Origin: Burkholderiaceae bacterium | Lineage (GTDB): Bacteria > Pseudomonadota > Gammaproteobacteria > Burkholderiales > Burkholderiaceae_C | Assembly (NCBI GenBank): GCA_026125795.1 | Contig: JAHCKM010000004.1 | Location: 496,001-560,000, forward strand | Length of the DNA stretch: 64,000 nt | Direction: 5' to 3' | In this document: in pieces, positions 1-11,211 of the stretch | Position numbering within the stretch: position 1 is the stretch's first letter | How the letters are laid out: every line of letters starts with the position of its first letter | Made by a program: the position numbers and the translations under genes | Notes under the pieces: model-generated | Database searches by the model: none | What the model was told of the DNA's origin: nothing | Seen by the model: only the letters and a program-made list of their open reading frames with translations

Positions 1-1004
1 TCGTGGCGGATCCACCGCTCGACGAGGCGCAAGCCCTCGTCGTCGGCGATGTCGGTGCCCAGTGGCGGCATCTGCAGGCGCGCGTCGCGCGAGCGCATGC
101 GCAGCGCGAGCGTGCTGCGCCCGGGTGCGCCAGGCTCGATCAGGTTCGTGGCGTGCGGCCAGGCCGGTGTGCGGAAGCGTCCGGCGACGGCCAGCACCGA
201 GCCCAACACGTCGCTGCGGCTCGCCTCCGGCTGTGCAGCCGATTGCGCCAGCGTGAGGCGCAACGGCACGCCGGCGCCGCTGCGGTTGTGGCAGTGGCCG
301 CAATTGGCGTGCAGATACCCGAGCGCGGCGCGTTCGGTGGCCGATCGGGCCGCGATCTGCGGCGGTTGCTGCTGCAGTGCGCTCGGCAGGTTGCGCACCG
401 AGCCGCGCTCGACCCATTCGTTCAGCGGCAGCTGCAGCGCATTAAAGCCGAGCACCGGCGTGGCCGTGCTCTCGTGGCAGCCGGTGCAGTCGGTGCGCGA
501 CGGCACGGCGTAGCGGCCACCGGGCGCCTGCGCCACCGGCCAGCCAGCCACGCCGCGCGCCGGCGCCAGCACGGCGTCGCTGCCGTCGCCGTTCCACAGG
601 TAGGTCGCGTAGCGCCACGAGCCGTCGGGCAGCCGCTCGATCGTGCGCGTCTCGATGCGCCGGCCGGCGTGGCTGAACTCCTTCCACAGCTTGGTGCCGG
701 GCGGAAACTGCCACGCGTCGGCTTGCGTGGCGTCGATGGAGGTGCCCGGCGGCAGCGCGATCCAACGCCGCTTGTCGGCGCCGTCGGACCACAGCGGGTA
801 GTGCGGCGCAAAGGGCAACACGCCGGGGCGCACCAGCTGCGTCGACCCGGCGGCGTACAGCCCCGTGTCGCTCAAACGCTCCGGCAGGGCATCATCGGCG
901 GCCGCATGCGCGGCGCCCGCCAGCAGCAGCGCGAGCCCCACACGGGCCGGCCCGCGACGCCGCGGGCGGCGGGCGCTGGGGTCGAAGCGGGCGGCGGCAT
1001 CCAT
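1..1004 (-). CDS. Dihaem c-type cytochrome-like protein (partial, 3' end off window)
   Basis: The reading frame stays open from an ATG at 1004 to the window edge (334 codons seen), so the C-terminus is missing. The N-terminus has an arginine-rich stretch, a hydrophobic run and an AHA-A cleavage site, so export is likely. Two haem motifs, CTGCH and CGHCH, lie in the middle and second half. The spacing and the PLWSDGA-type motif resemble the SO2930-like family of dihaem proteins of unknown function. It lies downstream of katG on the same strand, about 100 bp away and separated by a strong hairpin, so co-transcription is uncertain. Redox role is inferred from the haem motifs; substrate unknown. 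Confidence 0.75.
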   Translation of the reverse strand, partial: MDAAARFDPSARRPRRRGPARVGLALLLAGAAHAAADDALPERLSDTGLYAAGSTQLVRPGVLPFAPHYPLWSDGADKRRWIALPPGTSIDATQADAWQFPPGTKLWKEFSHAGRRIETRTIERLPDGSWRYATYLWNGDGSDAVLAPARGVAGWPVAQAPGGRYAVPSRTDCTGCHESTATPVLGFNALQLPLNEWVERGSVRNLPSALQQQPPQIAARSATERAALGYLHANCGHCHNRSGAGVPLRLTLAQSAAQPEASRSDVLGSVLAVAGRFRTPAWPHATNLIEPGAPGRSTLALRMRSRDARLQMPPLGTDIADDEGLRLVERWIRH

Positions 1005-1060
1005 GATGGGGTCGCAGTGTGTCGAGCGCCTCGGCGCGCCACATCGCCCATTGGAGCCAT

Positions 1061-1096
1061 GCCCGTGCCACGCGCGGGCCAGCGCGTGGCACGGGC
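1061..1096. terminator. 15-bp perfect inverted repeat between katG and cytochrome gene
   Basis: GCCCGTGCCACGCGC at 1061-1075 is exactly complementary to 1082-1096, with a 6-nt loop. It begins 9 nt beyond the katG stop. No T-run follows on either strand, so it is not a classical intrinsic terminator; it may block 3' exonucleases or separate katG from the cytochrome gene. Confidence 0.6.
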
Positions 1097-1104
1097 GCGA
1101 TCGC

Positions 1105-3321
<2,217 letters not shown>

Positions 3322-3527
3322 CTACGATAGGTTAAGCCAATTCGAAACGTCTATTCAATAGATAGACAGAGAAACTCCCGGGCAGGAAAACCCCGGCATC
3401 GAATCGATGGCGTCGATCGGTTCGATGCGCAATGATCATTTCCGTGCGGCTGCGCCCATTCGTAAGCTGCACGCGCCGGTTCGGCGAGGATCGAACGCGG
3501 CCACCCGATCAACAAAGGAGACAAGTG

Positions 3528-4727
3528 ATGGGCACGCGAGGCATCACGCGGCGGCAAGCCGCGGCCGCGGTGGTATTGCTCGGCGTCGGTGGCGCGGTGC
3601 GCGGCCAGAGCGGCCCGATCCGCATCGGCAGCACGCTGGCGTTGACCGGTCCGCTCGCGGCCACCGCGCAGATCCACAAGATCGTCGGCGAGATCTTCAT
3701 CGAACAACGCAACCAGAAGGGTGGCTGGCTCGGCCGGAAGCTCGAATGGATCCTGAAGGACGACCAGAGCAAGCCCGACCTCGCGCGCACGCTGTACGAG
3801 CAGCTCGTGACCGCGGACAAGGTGGACCTGTTGATGGGCCCCTATGCCACCCCCGGTATCCTTTCGGCGATGGGCGTGGCGCAGCGCTACGGCAAGGTGC
3901 TGGTGCATCACACGCTGGGCATCCCGTCGCTGGCCAAGTACGAGATGTCGTTTCCGGCCTGGTCGCTCGGCACCGACCCGGGCAACACCGTGCCCAAGAC
4001 GGTGTTCGACGCGCTGGCCGCCGGCCCCAAGCCGCCGAAGACCGTGGCGGTGGTGACCAGCAAATTCCCGCCGATCCAGTTTATGAGCGCCGGCGCGCGC
4101 GAGGCGATCAAGAAGCGCGGCCTCCAGGAAGTGCTGTTCCTCGATTGGGACTTCGGCAACCGCGACTTCGGCCCGATCGCCAACCGCGTGAAGGACGCGA
4201 AGCCCGACTTCGTGTGGGTCGGGGCGATCGGCCTTGAGGGCAACATGCTGCTCGACGCGATGAAGAAGATCGACTACGTGCCGCCGCAGCACTTCTATCT
4301 CTACCCGTCGCCGGGCCCGCTGGTCACGCTGCCGGAAGCGAAGAACGCGCTGTCGGTGACGATCTTCGAGGAGCATCCGCCGTTCACCAACGCGCCGGGC
4401 GCCGCCGAGTTCATCAAGATCTACCACGAGCGTGCCAAGGCGGCGAACCTGCCCGACATCTCGGTGGAGGTGCAGGCCGCGGCGAGCTACACGGCGTGGC
4501 AGATCCTCGAGGCCGGCGTGCAGGCCACCAAGGGCTTGGACGACAAGGCCATCGGCACCTGGCTCAAGGCCAACCGCGTGGACACCATCCAGGGCAAGCT
4601 GCGCTTCGACGGCAGCGGCCAGTACGGCGACGACCTGATGCGCGTAAAGCAGGTGCAGAACGGGCAGTGGAAGGTGGTGTGGCCGAAGGATTCGGCTGCG
4701 CCCGGCGCCACGCTGCAGACGAACTGA
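3528..4727 (+). CDS. ABC transporter substrate-binding protein (LivK-like)
   Basis: Periplasmic type I binding protein of about 399 residues, first gene of a liv-type operon. An RR-containing N-terminus (TRRQAAAAVVLLGVGG) followed by a hydrophobic stretch suggests Tat or Sec export. IRIGSTLALTGPLAATA is the typical start of the mature Peripla_BP_6 fold. ATG at 3528 is preferred because AAAGGAG lies just upstream; the open frame extends to 3432 but lacks a ribosome site. LivH follows after 13 bp. The ligand cannot be read from sequence: the family binds branched-chain amino acids, amides, urea and aromatic acids. The MetE-like gene at the end of the operon is the only substrate hint. Confidence 0.9.
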   Translation: MGTRGITRRQAAAAVVLLGVGGAVRGQSGPIRIGSTLALTGPLAATAQIHKIVGEIFIEQRNQKGGWLGRKLEWILKDDQSKPDLARTLYEQLVTADKVDLLMGPYATPGILSAMGVAQRYGKVLVHHTLGIPSLAKYEMSFPAWSLGTDPGNTVPKTVFDALAAGPKPPKTVAVVTSKFPPIQFMSAGAREAIKKRGLQEVLFLDWDFGNRDFGPIANRVKDAKPDFVWVGAIGLEGNMLLDAMKKIDYVPPQHFYLYPSPGPLVTLPEAKNALSVTIFEEHPPFTNAPGAAEFIKIYHERAKAANLPDISVEVQAAASYTAWQILEAGVQATKGLDDKAIGTWLKANRVDTIQGKLRFDGSGQYGDDLMRVKQVQNGQWKVVWPKDSAAPGATLQTN

Positions 4728-4740
4728 CGCGCTCACGGCG

Positions 4741-5598
4741 ATGACCTTGCCGAGCGCCACGCTGCTGGCGCAGAGCGTCCTGTCGGGCATCTTCGTGGGT
4801 GCCCTCTACGGCCTGCTCGGGCTCGGCCTGAGCCTGTCGTGGGGGCTGCTGCGCATGATCAACTTGGCGCACTTCGCGTTCGCGTTCCTTGCGGCGTATC
4901 TGTGCTGGCAGATGGCGTCGAAGGGCATCGACCCGCTGGCCACGCTGCTCGTCATCGTGCCGCTGTTCTTCGCCATCGGCACGGGGCTGCACTGGGCGGT
5001 GGCGCGCTTTGCCATCACGCCATTCAACTCGCTTTTGCTGAGCTTCGGCCTGACCGGCATCGTGGAGGCGCTCATCCAGGCGATCTGGACGGCCGATTTC
5101 CGCAAGCTCGAGTCGAGCTACGGCGAGCACACGTGGAAGGTGGGCGGGCTGTACATTCCGCTGCCCGAGATCATCACGCTCGGCTTCGCGCTGACGCTGT
5201 CGCTCGCGGTCTGGGCGGTGTTGCGCCACACCGACCTGGGCAAGGCGCTGCGCGCCTCGGCCGAAGACGCGCCGATCGCCGCCGCTTTCGGCATCAACCA
5301 GCGCCGCAACGCGTTGCTGCTGGCGGGCACCTGCTCGGCGCTGGCCAGCGTGGCGGGCGTGTGCCTGGCACTGGGCTTCACGCTTGCGCCGTCGCAGATC
5401 TATGCGTGGATCGGCGTGGTGTTCGCAGCGGTGATGCTCGGCGGGCTCGGCCGCGCGCTCGCGCCGCTGGTGGCCGGCATCGTGATCGGCGTGAGCGAGG
5501 CAGTGACCATGGCGGTGACGGCGCCGTCGTGGGCGCCGTTGGTTTCGTTCACCTTGCTGATTGCCATCCTCCTGCTGCGGCCGGGAAGGGCCGCATGA
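4741..5598 (+). CDS. ABC transporter permease LivH-type
   Basis: A 285-residue integral membrane permease of the branched-chain amino acid (HAAT) family. Multiple hydrophobic helices begin at residue 8, and the signature GLGLSLSWGLLRMINLAHF near the N-terminus is the classical LivH motif. RASAEDAPIAAAFGIN matches the cytoplasmic coupling loop. Its stop overlaps the ATG of the fused LivM-LivG by four bases (ATGA), which implies translational coupling. Confidence 0.93.
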   Translation: MTLPSATLLAQSVLSGIFVGALYGLLGLGLSLSWGLLRMINLAHFAFAFLAAYLCWQMASKGIDPLATLLVIVPLFFAIGTGLHWAVARFAITPFNSLLLSFGLTGIVEALIQAIWTADFRKLESSYGEHTWKVGGLYIPLPEIITLGFALTLSLAVWAVLRHTDLGKALRASAEDAPIAAAFGINQRRNALLLAGTCSALASVAGVCLALGFTLAPSQIYAWIGVVFAAVMLGGLGRALAPLVAGIVIGVSEAVTMAVTAPSWAPLVSFTLLIAILLLRPGRAA

Positions 5599-7424
5599 AT
5601 CGGACCGTGAGCGCAGAGGGCAGGGACTCGATGGCTGCCGGACCGGCCGCGTCGGGCTCGACCTTCCCGCGCACGCCGCTCGCGATACTCGCCGCGGGCC
5701 TCGCGCTCGCGCTCGTGCCCTGGCTCGGCCTTCCCGCGTTCTACGACTCGCTGCTCTACCTGGTGCTGCACTGGATCGTGCTCGCCACCTCGTGGAACAT
5801 CCTGTCGGGCTACTCGGGCTACTTCTCGTTCGGCCACGGTGCGTTCTTCGGCGGCGGCCTGTACACCAGCGCAACGCTCATGGACAAGGCCGGCTGGCCG
5901 TTCCTGTGGACGCTGCCGGTGGCCGCGGCGACGGCCTGCGTGCTCGGCGTCGTCGTCGGCGCGATCGTGTTCCGCGTCAAGGGCATCCGCGGCGAGGTGT
6001 TCGCGTTGCTCACGCTGGCAGTGACCTTTGTCCTCGGCACCGTGATCGTGAACACGCCGATCGACGGCGGCAGCGGCGTCTCGCTGGCGGCGGTGGACGT
6101 GCCGAAGATCGGGCCCACCGCCTCGTCGACGTTCTACCTGCTCGCGCTCGGCGCGGCCACGCTGACGATGCTCGTCGCTTGGTGGGTCGCCACGTCCAAG
6201 CTCGGCGCGGGTCTGTTCGCCATCCACGACGACGAGGACGCCGCCGAGGTGATGGGCGTGCCGACCTACCGCTACAAGCTGATCGCGTTCGGCATCTCGT
6301 GCGCACTGGCCGGCGCGGCCGGTGGCATCCATGCGCTGTTTCTCAACTACGTCAGCGTCGGCGACGTGTTCACCATCACGGTGCCGCTGACGGTGGTGCT
6401 GATGAGCGTGCTCGGCGGCTCGCGCCACTGGGCCGGGCCGGCGGTCGGTGCGGTGGCCATCACGCTGCTGCTGTACGCCTTCACCGGCTCCAACCTTGCG
6501 GTGGCGGGCAAGGCGCTGATCGGCCTGATTCTGATCGCGGCGATCCTGTTCATGCCGGACGGCATCCTGCCGCGCCTGCAGCGCTGGCGGCTGCGTCAGC
6601 GCCTGTCCGTGACGCCGGTGACCGAGCCGACGCCGGCCACCGTGCCGGCGCCGCCTGCGGCGGCTGTGCCGGCCGGCAGTGTGCTGCTCCAGGTGCGCGG
6701 CCTGCACAAGGCCTTTCGCGGCGTGCGCGCGCTCGCCGGCGTCGACGTCGACGTGCGGCGCGGCGAGATCCTGGGCCTGATCGGTCCCAACGGGTCGGGC
6801 AAGTCGACCTTCATCAACGTCGTCAGCGGCCACCACGCGGCCGACGGCGGCCGGGTGGTGTTTGAGGGCCACGATCTGGTGGGCCGCGCCGCGCACGGCA
6901 TCGCGCGCGCCGGCATCGCGCGCACCTACCAGATCCCGCGGCCGTTCGCGCACCTGAGCGTGCTCGACAACGTGGCGCTGGCGACGATGTTCGGCGGCGC
7001 GGTGCGCAGCCCGGAGGCGGCGCGCCGGCAGGCGATGCAGTGGCTCGAGTTCACGCGCCTGGTCGACAAGGCACAAACACGCCCCGACGAGCTGAACCTG
7101 CACCAGCGCAAGTTCCTCGAGCTGGCGCGCGCGCTGGCATCGCGGCCGCGGCTGGTGCTGCTCGACGAGGTGCTGTGCGGCCTGACGCCGAGCGAGATCG
7201 ACGATGCGGTGGCGCTGATCCGGCGCATCCGCGAACAGGGCTCGACCATCGTTTTCGTCGAGCACGTGATGCGCGCGGTGGTCGCGCTGACCGACCGCGT
7301 GGTGGTGTTCAACCACGGCGAGCTGCTGGCCGAAGGCGCCGCTGCCGACGTGATGCAGCGGCCCGAGGTGATGACCGCCTACCTCGGCCAGGCCGGACCG
7401 CCGCAGGCTGGCGCCCATGCTTGA
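5595..7424 (+). CDS. Fused ABC permease-ATPase (LivM-LivG)
   Basis: A 609-residue protein joining a LivM-type permease (about 1-330; SWNILSGYSGYFSFGHGAFFG motif) to a LivG-type ATPase (about 355-605) through a Pro/Ala-rich linker (TPATVPAPPAAAVPAG). The linker and the uninterrupted frame argue for a natural fusion. Walker A is GPNGSGKST and Walker B is LVLLDEVLCGL. The ABC signature is degenerate: LNLHQRKFLELARAL stands where LivG usually has a recognisable LSxGxQ-type motif. It overlaps livF by 8 bp. Fused permease-ATPases of this kind occur in some betaproteobacterial liv operons; the odd signature makes the catalytic balance between this ATPase and LivF worth checking. Confidence 0.93.
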   Translation: MNRTVSAEGRDSMAAGPAASGSTFPRTPLAILAAGLALALVPWLGLPAFYDSLLYLVLHWIVLATSWNILSGYSGYFSFGHGAFFGGGLYTSATLMDKAGWPFLWTLPVAAATACVLGVVVGAIVFRVKGIRGEVFALLTLAVTFVLGTVIVNTPIDGGSGVSLAAVDVPKIGPTASSTFYLLALGAATLTMLVAWWVATSKLGAGLFAIHDDEDAAEVMGVPTYRYKLIAFGISCALAGAAGGIHALFLNYVSVGDVFTITVPLTVVLMSVLGGSRHWAGPAVGAVAITLLLYAFTGSNLAVAGKALIGLILIAAILFMPDGILPRLQRWRLRQRLSVTPVTEPTPATVPAPPAAAVPAGSVLLQVRGLHKAFRGVRALAGVDVDVRRGEILGLIGPNGSGKSTFINVVSGHHAADGGRVVFEGHDLVGRAAHGIARAGIARTYQIPRPFAHLSVLDNVALATMFGGAVRSPEAARRQAMQWLEFTRLVDKAQTRPDELNLHQRKFLELARALASRPRLVLLDEVLCGLTPSEIDDAVALIRRIREQGSTIVFVEHVMRAVVALTDRVVVFNHGELLAEGAAADVMQRPEVMTAYLGQAGPPQAGAHA

Positions 7425-8121
7425 AGTCGAGAACCTGCAGGTGGCCTACGGAGCCGCGCCGGCGCTGTGGGACGTGTCGCTGACGCTGCGCGCGGGCGAG
7501 CTGCTCAGCGTGGTGGGCCCCAATGGCGCGGGCAAGACCACGCTGGTCAACACGCTGGCCGGCATCCTGCGCGCGCGCGGCGGCCGCATCGTCTTCGACG
7601 GCCGCGACATCACCGCCTGGCCGGCGCACCGCTTCTGCGAGGCCGGCATCGCGGTGGTGCCGGAAGGGCGCCGTCTGTTCGTCGGCATGACGGTGCGCGA
7701 GAACCTAGAGCTCGGCAGCCTGCTGCCGGCGGCGAAGGCGCGGCGCTCGGCCTCGCTCGAGGCCGTGCTCGCGCTGTTCCCGGCGCTCAAGGCCAAGCTC
7801 GACGCCGCTGCGGGCGAGCTCTCGGGCGGCCAGCAGCAGATGGTGGCGATCGCGCGTGCGTTGATGGCGCGGCCGCGCCTGCTGCTGCTGGACGAACCGT
7901 CGCTCGGACTGTCGCCGCTGATCGTGCACGAGATGTTCAGCGCCATCCGCCGCGTCAACGCCGAGGGCGTGTCGGTGCTGCTGGTGGAGCAGAACGTCGC
8001 CATGGCGATGCAGCTGGCCACCCGCGCCTACGTGCTCGAGGAAGGCCGTGTCGTCGCCGAGGGCACGCCGCACGATCTGATGCAGCAGCCGGAGATCCAG
8101 CGCGCCTACCTCGGCGCGTGA
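7417..8121 (+). CDS. ABC transporter ATPase LivF-type
   Basis: A 234-residue ATPase of the branched-chain amino acid type. Walker A is GPNGAGKTT, the ABC signature LSGGQQQM is canonical, Walker B is LLLLDEPSLGL and the H-loop region LLVEQNV carries Gln in the family-typical way. It likely pairs with the ATPase half of the upstream fusion to form the nucleotide-binding dimer. Translation is probably coupled to the preceding gene through the 8-bp overlap. Confidence 0.94.
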   Translation: MLEVENLQVAYGAAPALWDVSLTLRAGELLSVVGPNGAGKTTLVNTLAGILRARGGRIVFDGRDITAWPAHRFCEAGIAVVPEGRRLFVGMTVRENLELGSLLPAAKARRSASLEAVLALFPALKAKLDAAAGELSGGQQQMVAIARALMARPRLLLLDEPSLGLSPLIVHEMFSAIRRVNAEGVSVLLVEQNVAMAMQLATRAYVLEEGRVVAEGTPHDLMQQPEIQRAYLGA

Positions 8122-8167
8122 CCGAACCAGGCGCGCCGCTGCGGCGCGCGACCATCAGGAGAAACTC

Positions 8168-9190
8168 ATGTTGTTCCCCACCACCATCGTCGGCAGCTTT
8201 CCGCAGCCCGACTGGCTGATCGACCGCGAGAAGCTCGCCGGGCGATTTCCGCCGCGCGTGCGCGCCAGGGAGCTGTGGCGCATCCCGCCGCAGTACCTGG
8301 AGCAGGCGCAGAACGACGCCACCATCGTCGCGATCCGCGCGCAAGAGGAAGCCGGCCTCGACATCGTCAGCGACGGCGAGATCCGGCGCGAGAGTTATTC
8401 GAACCGTTTCGCCACCGCACTGGACGGCGTCGACCTCGACAACCCCGGGACCGCGCTCGACCGCTCGGGCCATCCGAACCCGGTGCCGCGCATCGTCGGG
8501 CCGATCCGGCGCAAGCATGCGGTGGAGGTGGAGGATCTGAAGTTCCTGCGCGCACACACCACGCGCCAGGTGAAGATCACCGTGCCGGGCCCGTTCACGA
8601 TGCTGCAGCAGGCGCAGAACGACTTCTACAAGAGCGAGGAGGACGCCGCGATGGACTACGCGGCGGCCGTCAACGCCGAGATCAAGGACCTGTTCGCCGC
8701 CGGCGCCGACGTGGTGCAGATCGACGAGCCCTACATGCAGGCGCGGCCCGAGAAGGCACGCCAGTACGGGCTGAAGGCGCTCAACCGCGCCCTTGAAGGC
8801 GTGACCGGCACGACCGCCGTGCACATCTGCTTCGGCTACGCGGCCATCATCCACCAGCGCCCGAGCGGCTACTCGTTCCTGCCGGAGCTGGCGCAGTGCA
8901 GCTGCAAGCAGGTGTCGATCGAGACCGCGCAATCGAAGCTCGACTGCTCGGCGCTCGCGCCGCTGGAGGGCAAGCACGTGATGGTCGGTTGCATCGACCT
9001 CGACTCGCCCGAGGTGGAAACGCCCGACACCGTGGTGCAGCGCATCGAGCGTGCGTTGCCCTATGTGAAGCGTGAGCACGTGATCCTGGCGCCGGACTGC
9101 GGCATGAAGTACCTGCCGCGTGAGCGCGCCACGGCCAAACTGCAGGCGATGGTGCAGGCGGCGCAGATCCTGCGGGCCCGCTACGGCTAG
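8168..9190 (+). CDS. MetE-like (cobalamin-independent methionine synthase C-terminal family) protein
   Basis: A 340-residue single-domain protein of the UROD/MetE-like superfamily. The zinc-binding set of MetE can be picked out: His-x-Cys in HICFGYAA, Glu in VSIETAQSK and Cys in APDCGMKYL. The N-terminal TIVGSFPQP motif is typical of this family. It lacks the duplicated N-terminal half of full MetE, as in archaeal-type or specialised methyltransferases. AGGAG precedes the ATG at 8168 and the gene follows livF by 46 bp, so it is probably the last gene of the transporter operon. Inference: methyl transfer from a small imported compound to a thiol; substrate not determinable. Confidence 0.85.
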   Translation: MLFPTTIVGSFPQPDWLIDREKLAGRFPPRVRARELWRIPPQYLEQAQNDATIVAIRAQEEAGLDIVSDGEIRRESYSNRFATALDGVDLDNPGTALDRSGHPNPVPRIVGPIRRKHAVEVEDLKFLRAHTTRQVKITVPGPFTMLQQAQNDFYKSEEDAAMDYAAAVNAEIKDLFAAGADVVQIDEPYMQARPEKARQYGLKALNRALEGVTGTTAVHICFGYAAIIHQRPSGYSFLPELAQCSCKQVSIETAQSKLDCSALAPLEGKHVMVGCIDLDSPEVETPDTVVQRIERALPYVKREHVILAPDCGMKYLPRERATAKLQAMVQAAQILRARYG

Positions 9191-9257
9191 GCGGCCGCTT
9201 GCACGCGCAGGCCATTTGGGCGCCTAATCGCCGCCTCGGGTGACTTCGCAAGGCGCC

Positions 9258-9803
9258 ATGAAGGCTCTCGTCTGGTCGTGCACGGTGTTCGCGCTGGGCG
9301 GCTGTGCCGGCAGCGGCACGCCGTACCGCGACCTCGGCGTCGCGGCCGCGTCAGCCGCCGCCGACTCGGCCAGGCTGCTGGTGTTTCGGGTCGGCGACAC
9401 CCCGCAATACTGGGTGCGGTCGGCCGGTCTCATGATCAATGACGTTGCACAGCCTGGACTGACGCCCGGGCAGTTTCAGGCCTTCGACGTCGCCCCGGGC
9501 CGGTATCGCATCGTCGTCGACATGTGGGATGTGCCGGGGCGCTGCGAGCTCGTCGTCGAGGTGGCGGGCGGCAGCGAGCGCTACTTTGAAGTCTCGCCCA
9601 GGCTGGCCCCGGCGGCCGCCACGCTGCCGATGGCGCTGGTGCCGGTGAATTCGTTCGGCAGCCTGCTGGCCAGCGGAGCGGTGATGATGACCGGGCTTGC
9701 GGTCGAGTCGGCCGGCAAGGCCTGTGGCGGCGCATTCCAGGTGGTCGAGCAGCCGAGCGAGCAGGCGCAATCCCGTCTGGCCTCGCTGCGCGCATCGCGC
9801 TAG
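9258..9803 (+). CDS. Predicted lipoprotein, DUF2846-like
   Basis: A 181-residue protein starting at the internal Met (MKALVWSCTVFALGGC). The hydrophobic stretch and LGGC lipobox predict lipidation at Cys16. The body has beta-rich segments (SARLLVFRVGD, PGRYRIVVDMWD) resembling DUF2846 proteins, which are small envelope lipoproteins of unknown function. A weak AAGG precedes the chosen ATG at 9258; an alternative start at 9240 would place six residues before the signal peptide. No operon partner is evident. Confidence 0.7.
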   Translation: MKALVWSCTVFALGGCAGSGTPYRDLGVAAASAAADSARLLVFRVGDTPQYWVRSAGLMINDVAQPGLTPGQFQAFDVAPGRYRIVVDMWDVPGRCELVVEVAGGSERYFEVSPRLAPAAATLPMALVPVNSFGSLLASGAVMMTGLAVESAGKACGGAFQVVEQPSEQAQSRLASLRASR

Positions 9804-9808
9804 CGCCA

Positions 9809-10186
9809 TCAGGTGCGCCACGGCAGCGGCAGAACGCTGCCGTCGGGCAGCCAGGTGCCCACTGGCGTGCCGCCGAACACACCGACAATCTCCAGCGGCT
9901 CGTCGCCGCTGTTGTGGATCTGGTGCATCGACTCGCGCGGCAACACCAGCGTCTCGCCGGCATGAAACGCATGCACCTGGCCGTTGATGTGCAGCTCGCC
10001 GCGACCCGACAGGCACAGCACCACCTCGTCGATGTCGTGGCGATGCGGTGGCGTGGCGGCGCTGGCGGCCACGCTCTGGCGCCACACCGAGAGCTGCTGC
10101 AAGCCGTCGTCGTGGCCGGCCCAGGTGGCATGCGCCACGCCGGGGATGGGCGTGGCAACCGGTGCGTCTTGTGCGATCACGGTCAT
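9809..10186 (-). CDS. Cupin domain protein
   Basis: A 125-residue single-domain cupin. Motif 1 is PPHRHDIDEVVLCLSGRGEL (metal ligands His, His, Glu), and motif 2 is the GETLVLPRESMHQIHN region with a final His ligand. Cupins of this size are either metal-dependent dioxygenases or isomerases, or non-catalytic sensors. AAGGAG precedes ATG 10186. It is transcribed divergently from a LysR regulator across an 86 to 113 bp gap holding a perfect inverted repeat, so it is probably that regulator's target. Confidence 0.85.
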   Translation of the reverse strand: MTVIAQDAPVATPIPGVAHATWAGHDDGLQQLSVWRQSVAASAATPPHRHDIDEVVLCLSGRGELHINGQVHAFHAGETLVLPRESMHQIHNSGDEPLEIVGVFGGTPVGTWLPDGSVLPLPWRT

Positions 10187-10260
10187 GTCGGTCTCCTTCT
10201 GAACGTGGCCACAGTGTGGGCGCCGGCCATTGATTCGAGAAGGTATTCACTCGCCACAAC

Positions 10261-10283
10261 ATTGCCGACAAAATGTCGGCAAT
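10261..10283. promoter_or_regulatory. Perfect 10-bp inverted repeat, candidate LysR operator
   Basis: ATTGCCGACA-AAA-TGTCGGCAAT is an exact palindrome between the cupin and LysR genes, containing a T-N11-A type core as LysR family operators do. It covers the upstream candidate start (ATG 10273) of the LysR gene, which favours the start at 10300. Binding is inferred, not shown. Confidence 0.65.
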
Positions 10284-10299
10284 CGATTCGACGCCTCGC

Positions 10300-11196
10300 A
10301 TGAAGGGTTTCCAGCAGTTCCTCGCCTTCGCCGAGACCGCCAAGCACGGCAGCTTCGCGGCCGCCGCGCGCGAGCTCGGTGGCGCGCCCTCGACCGTGGC
10401 CAAGGCGGTGGCGCGGCTCGAGGCCTCGCTGCGCGTCAAGCTGTTCCACCGCACGACGCGCCAGGTGAGCCTCACGCCCGACGGCGAGCGCCTGTTCCAG
10501 CGCTGCCAGCGCGTGCTGTCCGAGCTCGACGAGCTCGAAGCCGATGCGGCCGGCACACGCGCCGAGGTTTCCGGCACGCTGCGCGTCGACCTGCCCATCG
10601 TCTACGGCAAGCAGGTGGTGCTGCCGGCGCTTGCTGCGCTGCGGCGCGAGCATCCCAACTTGCAGCTCGACGTGCGTCTGCAGGACGGTTATGCCGACCT
10701 GGTGCGCGACGGCATCGATGTGGCGGTGCGTGTCGGCGAGCTGCGGGACTCGACGCTGGTCGCGCGCCGCTTCGACCGTCAGACGATGGTTCTGTGCGCC
10801 AGCCCGCGCTACCTGGCCGAGCGCGGCATGCCCCGTTCGGTGGACGACCTGAAGTCGCACGCCGCCGTGGTGTTCCGGTTGCCTACCAGCGGACGGAACC
10901 GCCCCTGGCAGTTGCGCCAGCGCGATCGGCCCGTGGAGGTGCATCCCGGCTCCGCCGTGCGCATCAACGATGGCGAAGGCATGGTGGCGGCGGCATGTCT
11001 CGGCATGGGGCTGGTGCAGCTGCCTGACTATTTCGTGGCGGACGAGATGGCGCGCGGCGAGCTGGTGGAGGTGCTGCCGTCGTGCCGCCCCGAGGCGCAG
11101 CCGATCAGTGCGGTCTACCCGTCAGGGCGGCTGGTGCCGGCACGCGTGCGCGTGCTGCTGGAAGCGCTGAAACCGCTCGGGCGGCACAAGCGCTAG
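10300..11196 (+). CDS. LysR-family transcriptional regulator
   Basis: About 298 residues. An N-terminal winged helix-turn-helix (GSFAAAARELGGAPSTVAKAVARLE) is followed by a LysR substrate domain of the DsdC/CrgA-like class (SGTLRVDLPIVYGKQVVLPALA). The start MKGFQQFLAF matches the length at which this subfamily begins its first helix; ATG 10273 is possible but lies inside the inverted repeat. The divergent cupin gene is the likely target. The effector is unknown. Confidence 0.88.
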   Translation: MKGFQQFLAFAETAKHGSFAAAARELGGAPSTVAKAVARLEASLRVKLFHRTTRQVSLTPDGERLFQRCQRVLSELDELEADAAGTRAEVSGTLRVDLPIVYGKQVVLPALAALRREHPNLQLDVRLQDGYADLVRDGIDVAVRVGELRDSTLVARRFDRQTMVLCASPRYLAERGMPRSVDDLKSHAAVVFRLPTSGRNRPWQLRQRDRPVEVHPGSAVRINDGEGMVAAACLGMGLVQLPDYFVADEMARGELVEVLPSCRPEAQPISAVYPSGRLVPARVRVLLEALKPLGRHKR

Positions 11197-11211
11197 AGAC
11201 AACGCGGCGCA

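Noticed and set aside
3340-3376. Possible OxyR site upstream of katG
   Set aside because: Only the central CTAT-N7-ATAG (3351-3365) fits the four-quarter OxyR motif; the outer quarters do not match, and CTATTCAATAG may be a chance palindrome.
5595-7424. LivM-LivG fusion as a sequencing or assembly error
   Set aside because: The join is an in-frame Pro/Ala-rich linker of about 20 residues with normal codon use, not a lost stop codon.
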